Assembly (NCBI RefSeq): GCF_002250055.1
Contig: NZ_CP018866.1
Span: forward strand, 860,501-924,500
DNA from: Sutcliffiella cohnii
GTDB lineage: Bacteria; Bacillota; Bacilli; Bacillales; Bacillaceae_I
Direction: 5' to 3'
DNA length: 64,000 nucleotides
The notes under the pieces are model-generated. The model made no database searches. It saw only the letters and a program-made list of their open reading frames with translations, and was not told the origin of the DNA. Positions within the stretch are counted from its first letter, which is position 1. Each line of letters opens with the position of its first letter. Of the stretch, positions 1 through 7,582 are shown piece after piece. A program made the translations under genes and the position numbers.

Positions 1-2
1 AA

Positions 3-587
3 AAAACGGTCACAAGAGATTTTAAAGTGGCATTAAACACATTAAATAAAGTACTAGAGCCTAACCGTAAGCCGAGAGAAGAACCGTTTTTTATTCAACG
101 TACAGGAAGTTCCTACGGGTTAAATCTACACAGCGGATACACGATAGATTGTGTCGTATTTGAAGAGTGGGCACGACTTGGTTTAGAAGCAAGAGACAAA
201 GAGCAATCACTACAATACTTACAACAGGCGATTCACATGTATCAAGGAGATTTCTTACCTGATCAAAAATATGCCGATTGGTGCTTAACAGAAAGAGAGC
301 GTCTATTAGTCTACTTTTTACGAGCGGCCGAAAAGCTAGCACAACTATTAGTTAGTAAAAATGATTACAATCAAGCCATCGAATGGTGTGAAAGAATATT
401 AGAAAAAGATGAAACGTGGGAAGAGGCATATCGCCTTATCATGTATTGCTATTATCAAAATAATAACCGACCACAAGCGATGAAATATTTTGCGAAATGT
501 AAAGAAAAACTAGCAGAAGAATTAGGAATAGAACCGATGCAGTCCACATTAAAGATGTACGAAGTAATTATGGGGAAAGCGAACTAA
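3..587 (+). CDS. BTAD-type transcriptional activator, C-terminal part (5' truncated)
   Basis: The reading frame is open from the first complete codon of the window, so this is the 3' end of a longer gene. About 194 residues are visible. The start of this segment and its helical repeats match the bacterial transcriptional activation domain (BTAD) of SARP/AfsR-like regulators: an arginine-rich ALNTLNKVLEP stretch ends the DNA-binding part, followed by TPR-like helices (for example YNQAIEWCERILEKD and a final EELGIEP). In Bacillaceae this domain often ends large regulators with an ATPase and TPR core, but that part lies outside the window. A terminator follows. The next same-strand genes are the ABC transporter operon at 1.7 kb, so it may regulate that operon; this is inferred from position only. 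Confidence 0.75.
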   Translation, partial: KTVTRDFKVALNTLNKVLEPNRKPREEPFFIQRTGSSYGLNLHSGYTIDCVVFEEWARLGLEARDKEQSLQYLQQAIHMYQGDFLPDQKYADWCLTERERLLVYFLRAAEKLAQLLVSKNDYNQAIEWCERILEKDETWEEAYRLIMYCYYQNNNRPQAMKYFAKCKEKLAEELGIEPMQSTLKMYEVIMGKAN

Positions 588-603
588 ATACACTCATGTA
601 GAA

Positions 604-645
604 GGCCGTAGAAAATCAAAAGATTCTATGGCTTTTTATTTTTTT
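604..645 (+). terminator. Rho-independent terminator of the BTAD regulator gene
   Basis: A stem GCCGTAGAA / TTCTATGGC (one G-U pair) with a ten-base loop is followed by a long T-rich tract, 17 bases after the stop codon of the regulator. Confidence 0.8.
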
Positions 646-745
646 CCGGAACCAGCGCTCTAGATTGATTGGACCTGAGCGAGCCGCCTCCGCTTTTCTT
701 TGTCTAGCTCCGGCGCATTAACCCTAGCAAACTTTCTATCTGTAC
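646..745 (-). repeat. Type A dispersed repeat, partial copy
   Basis: This carries the type A signature in reverse orientation: GAGCCGCCTCCGCTTTTC followed by TTTGTCTAGCTCCGGCG. The same two blocks border each 153-bp unit at 985-1675 and recur near 34.1, 39.6 and 61.9-62.1 kb. Only one end and the junction are present. It contains no gene. Confidence 0.7.
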
Positions 746-756
746 GATGAAGAAAA

Positions 757-966
757 CACACGGTGCAACAGACCGGAAAAATGGTGCAATGGGAAGCCCG
801 AAATGGTGCAATACCGGGCAGAAATGGTGCAACGACCGGTCAAAAGTCAGCAACAAAATCAACATGGTGCAACAAACCGAAAAACTGGTGCAACGGGATG
901 CCCAAACTGGTGCAACACCGAGCCAAAATGGTGCAACGCCCAGTCAAAAGTCAGCAACAAAGTTAA
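757..966. repeat. 21-bp-period repeat array with GGTGCAAC core
   Basis: Ten units carry GGTGCAAC (or TCAGCAAC / GGTGCAAT) starting at 762, 783, 805, 826, 846, 866, 887, 909, 930 and 951. Spacing is 20-22 and averages 21.0. Each core is preceded by an A-rich AAAAT-like block, giving AAAAT-GGTGC-AAC followed by about 8 variable bases. Spacing drifts by single bases, so no reading frame is kept; the overlapping open frames here are by-products of the repeat. Variable parts of 8 bases and the lack of cas genes rule out CRISPR. Function unknown. Confidence 0.85.
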
Positions 967-984
967 CATTAGCTATAGCTCGCA

Positions 985-1675
985 GTGTTTCCTATATCTC
1001 CTGCGGAAAAGCTCCAGTTTGATTGGACCTGAACGAGCCGCCTGCGCTTTTCTTTGTCTAGCTCCGGCGGCTAGGTCCGGCTCAAACTTCACTTTTCCTC
1101 CGTACGATAAGTCAACATCGACTCACTCTCGTTCGTCGTGTTTCCTATATCTCCTGCGGAAAAGCTCCAGTTTGATTGGACCTGAACGAGCCGCCTGCGC
1201 TTTTCTTTGTCTAGCTCCGGCGGCTAGGTCCGGCTCAAACTTCACTTTTCCTCCGTACGATAAGTCAACATCGACTCACTCTCGTTCGTCGTGTTTCCTA
1301 TATCTCCTGCGGAAAAGCTCCAGTTTGATTGGACCTGAACGAGCCGCCTGCGCTTTTCTTTGTCTAGCTCCGGCGGCTAGGTCCGGCTCAAACTTCACTT
1401 TTCCTCCGTACGATAAGTCAACATCGACTCACTCTCGTTCGTCGTGTTTCCTATATCTCCTGCGGAAAAGCTCCAGTTTGATTGGACCTGAACGAGCCGC
1501 CTGCGCTTTTCTTTGTCTAGCTCCGGGCGTTAGCGGCTATCAAACTTCCCTTTCCTTCTGTACGATAAGTCAACATCTGCTCACTTACGTTCGCAGTGTT
1601 TCCTATATCTCCGGCAGGAAAGGTCCAGTTTGTACGCCGCTACCCAAACGCCCTGCGCTTTTCTATGTAACTCAT
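985..1675 (-). repeat. Tandem array of 153-bp type A repeats
   Basis: The block beginning GTGTTTCCTATATCTCC starts at 985, 1138, 1291, 1444 and 1596, so the period is 153, 153, 153 and 152 bp. Units 1 to 3 look nearly identical by eye; the last is diverged. The sequence is the reverse complement of the repeat at about 61.97-62.10 kb, including the segment GATGTTGACTTATCGTACG. Because 153 is a multiple of three, one frame stays open for 292 codons with a 51-residue repeat. It has no ribosome binding site, and the same DNA recurs in other contexts without an open frame, so it is not annotated as a gene. Confidence 0.9.
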
Positions 1676-1678
1676 TTG

Positions 1679-1721
1679 TAACTAGTGGGATGTATGATAG
1701 CGGTACAGTTAAATAACTAGT
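1679..1721 (+). promoter_or_regulatory. Candidate operator: paired TAACTAGT sites upstream of the ABC operon
   Basis: The octamer TAACTAGT occurs at 1679-1686 and again at 1714-1721, 35 bp apart, just before the ribosome binding site of the substrate-binding protein gene. A TATGAT hexamer at 1693-1698, between the two copies, could be a -10 box, but no good -35 was found. The link to the upstream BTAD regulator is speculation. Confidence 0.3.
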
Positions 1722-1741
1722 TTTTTGAGGGGGAAAAGAGG

Positions 1742-2938
1742 ATGAAGAGAGTCAAATTAGCATTTCTTTTAGTTTGTATGAGTGTTCTAGTTTTATCTGC
1801 TTGTAGTAGTTCATCAAGTGGTGGGGACGACGATACGATTACGATCGGCGTTTTAGCATCATTAACTGGTGGACTTGAAAGTTATGGTAAACAAACTGTT
1901 CAAGGTTTTGAATTAGGTCTTGAATATGCAACAGACGGAAAAATGGAAGTTGCGGGTAAGAAAATTAAATTTATCGTAGAGGATACGGAAACAAAACCGG
2001 AAGTAGCCATCCAAAAAGCTACAAAACTATTAGAGGATGATAAAGTAGATTTCTTAGTTGGATCTTCTAGTTCTGGAGATACGTTAGCAGTATTACCTCT
2101 AGCTGAAGAATACGAAAAAATTATGGTTGTAGAGCCAGCAGCGGCTGATAGTGTTACGGGTGCTGATTGGAACAAGTATGTTTTCCGTACTGCACGTAAC
2201 TCTTCTCAAGATGCAGTAGCAGGTGCAGCAGCAATAGCTAGTGAAGGTGTGAAAATTGCAACGTTTGCTCCTGACTATTCTTTCGGTCATGACGGAGTTT
2301 CTGCATTTAAAGAGGCTGCAGTTGCACTTGGAGCAGAGATTGTATTAGAAGAATATGCAGATCCTACAGCTACAGACTTTACGTCTAATATCCAAAAAAT
2401 ATTGGATGCACAACCTGATTACTTATTTGTTGTCTGGGCTGGTGCGAACTCACCATGGAATCAAATTGCTGATATGAGAGTACAAGAAAGAGGTATTAAA
2501 ATTTCAACAGGTGCACCAGATATTCCCGCACTATATACAATGGAACAACTAGTTGGAATGGAAGGATTCACTGTTTATTATCATACGTTACCGGATAACC
2601 CTATTAACGATTGGTTAGTAGAAAACCATAAAGAGAAATTTAATGGAGATGTACCAGATTTATTTACTCCAGGAGGAATGACTGCTGCGTTAGCTATTGT
2701 TGAAGCGTTAAAGCAAACAGAGGGGAAAACAGATACTGATTTACTTATTGAAACGATGGAAGGTATGAGCTTTGATACACCGAAAGGAAAAATGACATTC
2801 CGCCCTGATGATCACCAAGCATTACAAACTTTATATGCGGTTCGTCTAGAAAAAGTGGATGGAGTAGACTATCCAGTTCCGGTATTAATTCGTGAACTAT
2901 CTCCAGAGGAAACAGCTCCACCTATTAGAAATAAGTAG
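1742..2938 (+). CDS. ABC transporter substrate-binding lipoprotein, branched-chain amino acid/amide type
   Basis: The 398-residue precursor is the extracellular solute receptor of the importer encoded by the next four genes. It has a type II signal peptide (basic start, hydrophobic core, lipobox VLSAC at residues 17-21) and a Ser/Gly linker. The body resembles periplasmic-binding-protein type I receptors of the LivJ/amide family: IGVLASLTGGLESYGKQ near the start, VEDTETKPEVA, and VGSSSSGDTLAV in the ligand-binding lobe. GAGGGGG lies upstream of the ATG. The ligand cannot be read from sequence; downstream acyl-metabolism genes suggest an organic acid or amide rather than necessarily Leu/Ile/Val. 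Confidence 0.85.
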   Translation: MKRVKLAFLLVCMSVLVLSACSSSSSGGDDDTITIGVLASLTGGLESYGKQTVQGFELGLEYATDGKMEVAGKKIKFIVEDTETKPEVAIQKATKLLEDDKVDFLVGSSSSGDTLAVLPLAEEYEKIMVVEPAAADSVTGADWNKYVFRTARNSSQDAVAGAAAIASEGVKIATFAPDYSFGHDGVSAFKEAAVALGAEIVLEEYADPTATDFTSNIQKILDAQPDYLFVVWAGANSPWNQIADMRVQERGIKISTGAPDIPALYTMEQLVGMEGFTVYYHTLPDNPINDWLVENHKEKFNGDVPDLFTPGGMTAALAIVEALKQTEGKTDTDLLIETMEGMSFDTPKGKMTFRPDDHQALQTLYAVRLEKVDGVDYPVPVLIRELSPEETAPPIRNK

Positions 2939-2950
2939 AAAAAAGTAATA

Positions 2951-2983
2951 GGAACTTTGGAGAATGTTTTCCTCTAAAGTTCC
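2951..2983 (+). promoter_or_regulatory. Intercistronic hairpin between receptor and ATPase genes
   Basis: GGAACTTTGGAG pairs with CCTCTAAAGTTCC across a short loop. No clear T-run follows, so it is more likely a partial attenuator or 3'-end stabiliser, which would let the receptor gene be expressed above the rest of the operon. Confidence 0.5.
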
Positions 2984-3019
2984 TTCGCTATTCATCCTGA
3001 AAATGTAAGGAGGAGGAAG

Positions 3020-3787
3020 ATGGAACCAATATTACAAACGAGTGATTTAACGATCGCTTTTGGTGGACATATAGCAGTAAATAAAGTGAATTTTACAGTA
3101 AAAGAAAATGAGTTTAAATCAATCATTGGACCAAATGGAGCTGGAAAAACAACGTTCTTCAATTTGTTAAGTGGCCAATTACAAGCAAGTGAAGGAAACA
3201 TACTTTTTAAAGGTGAAGACATTACAAAACTATCTCCTACTATGCGTACGAGAAAAGGGATAGGGAGATCATTCCAAATTACAAATGTGTTCCCAAATTT
3301 AACAGTGTTAGAAAATGTTCGACTTGCTGTCCAGTCTCAAGCTGGAGTTCGTTACAATATGCTTTCTCATTTTCTATCTTTTCGATCTTTTCAAGACAAA
3401 GCGTTGGAATGGTTATCGATGGTATTTTTAGATGAAAAGGCAAATGTGATTGCGAAAAACTTAGCGCACGGTGAAAAACGAAAACTAGAAATTGCTATGT
3501 TATTAGCGTTAGAAACCGAAATATTATTATTAGACGAACCGACAGCAGGGATGTCTATTGAGGAAGTCCCAGCCATTTTAGAAGTAATAAAAAACATTAA
3601 AAAACAAGGAAATCGAACAATCGTGTTAATCGAACACAAGATGGACATGATTCTTGATTTATCGGAATCTATTACTGTTTTATTTAATGGAAAATTGTTA
3701 GCAGACGGAACACCAGAAGAAATTATGAATAACGAAACAGTACAAACGGCATATTTAGGAGGCTTATATGATGAAAGCGCTTCTTAA
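3020..3787 (+). CDS. livG: ABC transporter ATP-binding protein, LivG family
   Basis: This 255-residue cytoplasmic ATPase is one of the two nucleotide-binding subunits of the importer. Walker A is GPNGAGKTT near residue 37. Walker B is LLLDEPTAGM. LivG features include the GRSFQITNVFPNLTVLENV stretch after the Q-loop and a C-terminal YLGG. The usual LSGGQ-type signature reads LAHGEKRKLEIAMLL, typical of LivG proteins. The start has AGGAGGA upstream, and the 3' end overlaps the next gene by 20 bases, indicating translational coupling. Confidence 0.9.
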   Translation: MEPILQTSDLTIAFGGHIAVNKVNFTVKENEFKSIIGPNGAGKTTFFNLLSGQLQASEGNILFKGEDITKLSPTMRTRKGIGRSFQITNVFPNLTVLENVRLAVQSQAGVRYNMLSHFLSFRSFQDKALEWLSMVFLDEKANVIAKNLAHGEKRKLEIAMLLALETEILLLDEPTAGMSIEEVPAILEVIKNIKKQGNRTIVLIEHKMDMILDLSESITVLFNGKLLADGTPEEIMNNETVQTAYLGGLYDESAS

Positions 3788-4478
3788 AGTAGAACAATTA
3801 CAAACGTATATCGAGCAATATCACATTTTACACGACATTCATTTGCAAGCTATGGAAGGTGAAGTGACGGTTTTACTTGGAAGAAACGGAGCAGGAAAAA
3901 CGACAACGTTACGAAGCATTATGGGCTTAAATCAACCGAGATCAGGAAAAGTTATTTTCCAAGAAGCAGAAATTCAAGGAAAAGCACCGTTTGAAATTGC
4001 CAACCTAGGGATCGGATATGTGCCCGAGGATCAAGGTATATTCGGAGAGTTAACAGTCGAAGAAAATATGAAAGTTGCGATGCAAAAGCAAGATGACGAA
4101 ACATTAAAAAGACTAGATTGGATATTAAATCTCTTTCCGGATTTAAAAACATTTTGGAAAAAAGCGGGTGGACATTTAAGTGGTGGTCAAAAGCAGATGC
4201 TTTCGATTGCTAGAGCTTATGTTAATAATAGTAAATTATTACTTATTGATGAACCGAGTAAAGGGCTCGCTCCAATTGTAGTGGAAAAGGTAATGGAGTC
4301 GATAGAAGAAATGAAGAAGGAAACGACGATTGTTCTAGTGGAACAAAACTTTTATATGGCTAGTACGATTGGAGATACTTTTTACATCATTGATGATGGA
4401 AAAACCGTTCATAACGGGAAGATGGAAGAATTAAAAGAAGACGAAGTGTTGCGTAAACGTTATTTAGGAATTGCATAA
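3768..4478 (+). CDS. livF: ABC transporter ATP-binding protein, LivF family
   Basis: The second ATPase of the importer, 236 residues. Walker A GRNGAGKTTTLRSIMG, signature LSGGQKQML and Walker B LLIDEPSKGL are all intact. The EDQGIFGELTVEENM segment and final RYLGIA are typical of LivF. The ATG lies inside the end of livG, after AGGAGG. Both ATPases are present and look functional, so the transporter is probably complete. Confidence 0.9.
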   Translation: MMKALLKVEQLQTYIEQYHILHDIHLQAMEGEVTVLLGRNGAGKTTTLRSIMGLNQPRSGKVIFQEAEIQGKAPFEIANLGIGYVPEDQGIFGELTVEENMKVAMQKQDDETLKRLDWILNLFPDLKTFWKKAGGHLSGGQKQMLSIARAYVNNSKLLLIDEPSKGLAPIVVEKVMESIEEMKKETTIVLVEQNFYMASTIGDTFYIIDDGKTVHNGKMEELKEDEVLRKRYLGIA

Positions 4479-4493
4479 AGAGGCGGTGAAACG

Positions 4494-5354
4494 ATGGAAG
4501 TTTTAGTGAATTTAGCAGTAAATGGTCTAGCGACAGGAATGTTAATATTCCTACTTGCAGCTGGCTTAACGTTAATTTTTGGACTAATGGATGTAGTGAA
4601 CTTTGGTCACGGTGCATTATTTGCGTGGGGAGCTTATGCTGGGATTTGGACGTATGTAACAACTGGTAGCTTCGTTGTCGGAATATTAGCTGCAATAATA
4701 ACCGGACTTTTACTAGGGTTAGTATTAGAAAAATATATTATCCAACCTGTATATGGAAACCATATTCAACAAATTTTAATTACACTTGGAGTATTAATCG
4801 TTTTAAGTGAGATGCTAAAAGTCGTTTGGGGACCGAACCAGTTAAGTGCTAGAACGCCTTCTTATTTAGCTGGTAGTTGGGAATTTGGAGATATTATCAT
4901 TATAAAATATCGCCTATTTATCATTGCAGTTGGGTTTATCGTATTTTTCCTCATTCGTTACATTTTGAAAAATACGAAAATAGGATTAATCGTACGTGCG
5001 GGAGTTATTAATAAAGAAATGGTTCAAGCACTAGGCATTAATATTAAAAAAGTATTTATGTATGTATTTATGGTAGGTGCAGCTATGGCAGCACTTGGAG
5101 GAATATTACTAGGACCATATTCAGGTGTTATTTATGCTGAAATGGGAATGGAATTTGGAATTCTAGCATTTATCGTTGTAGTTATTGGTGGAATGGGCAA
5201 TATAAAAGGATCTCTATTTGCTGCCATCTTAGTAGGTGTCTGTGGATCGTTCATGGCTTATTATGTCCCAGCGCTGTCTCTAGCGGTAAATATGTTATTA
5301 ATGGTCATCGTGTTAGTCTTCCGTCCACAAGGCTTGTTTGGAGCAAAGGGGTGA
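4494..5354 (+). CDS. livH: ABC transporter permease, LivH family
   Basis: This 286-residue integral membrane permease has about eight hydrophobic segments. Family features include GLTLIFGLMDVVNFGHGA near the N-terminus and the cytoplasmic EAA-like loop region around KNTKIGLIVRAGVINKEM, followed by ALGINIKK. It pairs with LivM to form the channel. It starts 16 bases after livF with AGGCGGTGA as ribosome binding site. The 3' end overlaps a possible TTG start of livM, but the ATG at 5359 is better placed. Confidence 0.9.
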   Translation: MEVLVNLAVNGLATGMLIFLLAAGLTLIFGLMDVVNFGHGALFAWGAYAGIWTYVTTGSFVVGILAAIITGLLLGLVLEKYIIQPVYGNHIQQILITLGVLIVLSEMLKVVWGPNQLSARTPSYLAGSWEFGDIIIIKYRLFIIAVGFIVFFLIRYILKNTKIGLIVRAGVINKEMVQALGINIKKVFMYVFMVGAAMAALGGILLGPYSGVIYAEMGMEFGILAFIVVVIGGMGNIKGSLFAAILVGVCGSFMAYYVPALSLAVNMLLMVIVLVFRPQGLFGAKG

Positions 5355-5358
5355 TGAA

Positions 5359-6360
5359 ATGATACAAACAATGGATAGAAAAAATATGTTATACGGCTTA
5401 ATTTTTGTTGCTTTATTATGCATACCTTTCGTCACAGACTCTAGAACTCTATTAATTATGTTTACGCAAATTTTTCTGTTTGGTATTTTTGCGATGAGTT
5501 ATGACATTTTACTTGGATACACAGGTATCGTTTCATTCGGTCACGCAATGTTTTTCGGTATCGGTGCGTACTCCACAGGAATTTTAATGAAACAAATAGA
5601 TAGTACCATTCCCGTACTGCTTTTAGCGATTGTGTTAGCGGCAGTTCTATCAGGGCTAGTGAGTTATTTATTAGGAATACTGTCCCTTCGATTAAAAAGT
5701 CACTTTTATGCCATGCTAACACTAGCATTTTCAGGACTGTTTTTAGTATTAGCTGAAAAGTGGAGATCTGTTACTTATGGGAATGACGGATTTACTTTCT
5801 CTATTCCAGATCCGCTTCGTGACCGAATGACACTGTACTTTATCGCGCTCATAACGATGGCTTTAGTTTTTCTACTACTAAATCGCTTTACCAATTCTCC
5901 GCTTGGTAAAGTACTTCAAGCAATAAGAGAAAACGAGCCTAGAGTAGAATCATTAGGATATAACGTATTACATTATAAAGTTATTGCCAGTGTAGTTGCC
6001 GGTGTTTTTGCCAGTGTAGCGGGTAGTTTATACGTACTTACCCTTCGGTTCGTTAATACGAGTGTATTAGCAGTTGAGGTCTCTTTAGATGCTTTATTAA
6101 TGACGATTATCGGTGGTGTCGGTACGTTAGTAGGTGCTATCATCGGTGCCGGTTTAATTGAATTTGCACATCATTGGTTAACAGGACTAGCAAAAGTACA
6201 TTGGATTTTTGAGAGATGGTTAATTTTCTTCGGTATCCTATACATCCTCGTTGTAATGTTCTTCCCTCAAGGGATTGTCGGTACATTCCGGAATTGGCGG
6301 GAAAAGCGTTCGGTTAGAAATAAAAAAGTAATAGAGGAGAAGAAAAACATATCTGGATAA
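5359..6360 (+). CDS. livM: ABC transporter permease, LivM family
   Basis: A 333-residue membrane permease, partner of LivH. LivM features are YDILLGYTGIVSFGHAMFFG near residue 50 and GKVLQAIRENEPRVESLGYN in the cytoplasmic coupling loop, with GGVGTLVGAIIG late in the protein. The ATG at 5359 is preferred over the in-frame TTG at 5338 because AAGGGGTGATG lies directly upstream of it. The basic C-terminal tail (NWREKRSVRNKK) is cytoplasmic. It completes the five-gene transporter. Confidence 0.88.
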   Translation: MIQTMDRKNMLYGLIFVALLCIPFVTDSRTLLIMFTQIFLFGIFAMSYDILLGYTGIVSFGHAMFFGIGAYSTGILMKQIDSTIPVLLLAIVLAAVLSGLVSYLLGILSLRLKSHFYAMLTLAFSGLFLVLAEKWRSVTYGNDGFTFSIPDPLRDRMTLYFIALITMALVFLLLNRFTNSPLGKVLQAIRENEPRVESLGYNVLHYKVIASVVAGVFASVAGSLYVLTLRFVNTSVLAVEVSLDALLMTIIGGVGTLVGAIIGAGLIEFAHHWLTGLAKVHWIFERWLIFFGILYILVVMFFPQGIVGTFRNWREKRSVRNKKVIEEKKNISG

Positions 6361-6378
6361 GAAGGAGGCTTAACTATC

Positions 6379-6555
6379 TTGCATACTTCCACAGAAGTAG
6401 CGTCTTTCGTTTTACGATGCTCACGTGTGATGGACACAGCAAATAATCAATATATTTGGCGTATTATGGTTAGCCATGTTCAAAAAGAAGAAGTGGCGTC
6501 GTTTAAAACGTTAGAAGAAGCTTATGAATATATGAATTCAATATTGAGCAGGTGA
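6379..6555 (+). CDS. Small conserved-looking protein of unknown function (58 aa)
   Basis: An open frame with TTG start, GGAGG ten bases upstream, and a stop that overlaps the start region of the next gene. It lies between livM (18 bases before) and the condensing-enzyme gene. The product has no signal peptide or membrane segment. It contains FVLRCSRVMDTANNQYIWRI followed by MVSHVQKEEVASF, and ends KTLEEAYEYMNSILSR, reading like a small one-domain alpha/beta protein. I do not recognise the family. The tight fit in the operon and good ribosome binding site support it being real. Confidence 0.6.
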   Translation: MHTSTEVASFVLRCSRVMDTANNQYIWRIMVSHVQKEEVASFKTLEEAYEYMNSILSR

Positions 6556-6560
6556 TAGAA

Positions 6561-7571
6561 TTGACATCAATTGGTATTGTAAGTACTGGAATTTATATTC
6601 CAAAAAAATTCATGACAAGCAGGGAAATTGGAGAGAAAGCTGGAATACCTATAAAAGTAGTCGAAGAAAAAATGGGAATCGTAAAAAAACCAATCCCAGC
6701 AGAAGAAGATCATACGTGTAAAATGGGAATATTAGCGGCAGAACAGGCTTTGGAAAAGGCAAACATGGATGCTAAAGAAATAGACTTGATCATTTACATT
6801 GGAGAAGAACATAAAGAATATCCATTATGGACAGCTGCTATTTATATGCAACAAGCATTAGGTGCAACAAATGCATACTGTTTTGATATGGCATTACGTT
6901 GCGGTACAACGATTATGGGATTAAAAGTTGCCCGGGACATGATGGTTGCGGATGAAAATGTAAAAACAGTATTGCTCGCAGGTGGATATCGAAATGTTGA
7001 TTACATCGACTACGAAAATCCGAGAACTCGCTTCATGAATAATTTAGCTGCGGGTGGTGGAGCAATTATACTCCAAAAAGGATATTTGGAAAATCAAGTG
7101 CTAGCATCCCATATTATGACGGACGGTTCCTTTTCTGAAGATGTAGTAGTAGTTGCAGGTGGAACGAAACATCCAATAACAGAGTCTGCTTTACAGCAAA
7201 ATTTAAATAAATTAGATGTGTTAGACCCTGAAGGCATGAAAATGAGGCTTGAACAAAAATCGATGCAAAATTTTTTATATTGTATAAGAGAATCGTTAAG
7301 AAAAAGTAGTTTAACAGAAAAAGATGTAAACTACTTAGGAATTTTGCATATGAAAAAGTCAGCACATGATTACGTATTAAAAGAATTAGGGTTATCAAAT
7401 GAACAATCTATTTATTTAAATGAATATGGACATATTGGTCAAATCGATCAAATTCTATCACTTCAACTAGCTGTAGAAAAAGGCAAAGTAAGAGAAGGAG
7501 ATGTCGTTGTATTAGTTAGTGCTGGAATTGGATATGCTTGGGGAGCGACAACGATTCGTTGGGGAGAATAG
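6561..7571 (+). CDS. 3-oxoacyl-ACP synthase III-like (thiolase-fold) condensing enzyme
   Basis: At 336 residues it matches the length and layout of FabH/KAS III enzymes, which load an acyl group on a cysteine and condense it with a second acyl substrate. The nucleophile is Cys114 in DMALRCGTTIMG, at the position of FabH Cys112. His263 (GILHMKKSAHD) fits the first catalytic histidine. Where FabH has Asn in a YGNTS-like motif, this protein has His291 (NEYGHIGQID). NLAAGGGAIIL replaces the usual GDGAGA-type loop. These changes suggest a specialised enzyme, not housekeeping FabH. The TTG at 6561 is chosen because AGGTG sits 6 bases before it; GTG at 6552 is the alternative. Confidence 0.75.
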   Translation: MTSIGIVSTGIYIPKKFMTSREIGEKAGIPIKVVEEKMGIVKKPIPAEEDHTCKMGILAAEQALEKANMDAKEIDLIIYIGEEHKEYPLWTAAIYMQQALGATNAYCFDMALRCGTTIMGLKVARDMMVADENVKTVLLAGGYRNVDYIDYENPRTRFMNNLAAGGGAIILQKGYLENQVLASHIMTDGSFSEDVVVVAGGTKHPITESALQQNLNKLDVLDPEGMKMRLEQKSMQNFLYCIRESLRKSSLTEKDVNYLGILHMKKSAHDYVLKELGLSNEQSIYLNEYGHIGQIDQILSLQLAVEKGKVREGDVVVLVSAGIGYAWGATTIRWGE

Positions 7572-7582
7572 GAGGCATTACA

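Noticed and set aside
757-966. CRISPR-like array
   Set aside because: Repeats of about 13 bases with 8-base variable parts are too short, spacing is 21 bp, and no cas gene is in the window.
803-1681. 292-codon open frame with a 51-residue tandem repeat
   Set aside because: It arises because the 153-bp repeat length is a multiple of three. There is no ribosome binding site, and the same DNA elsewhere in the window is intergenic with stops.
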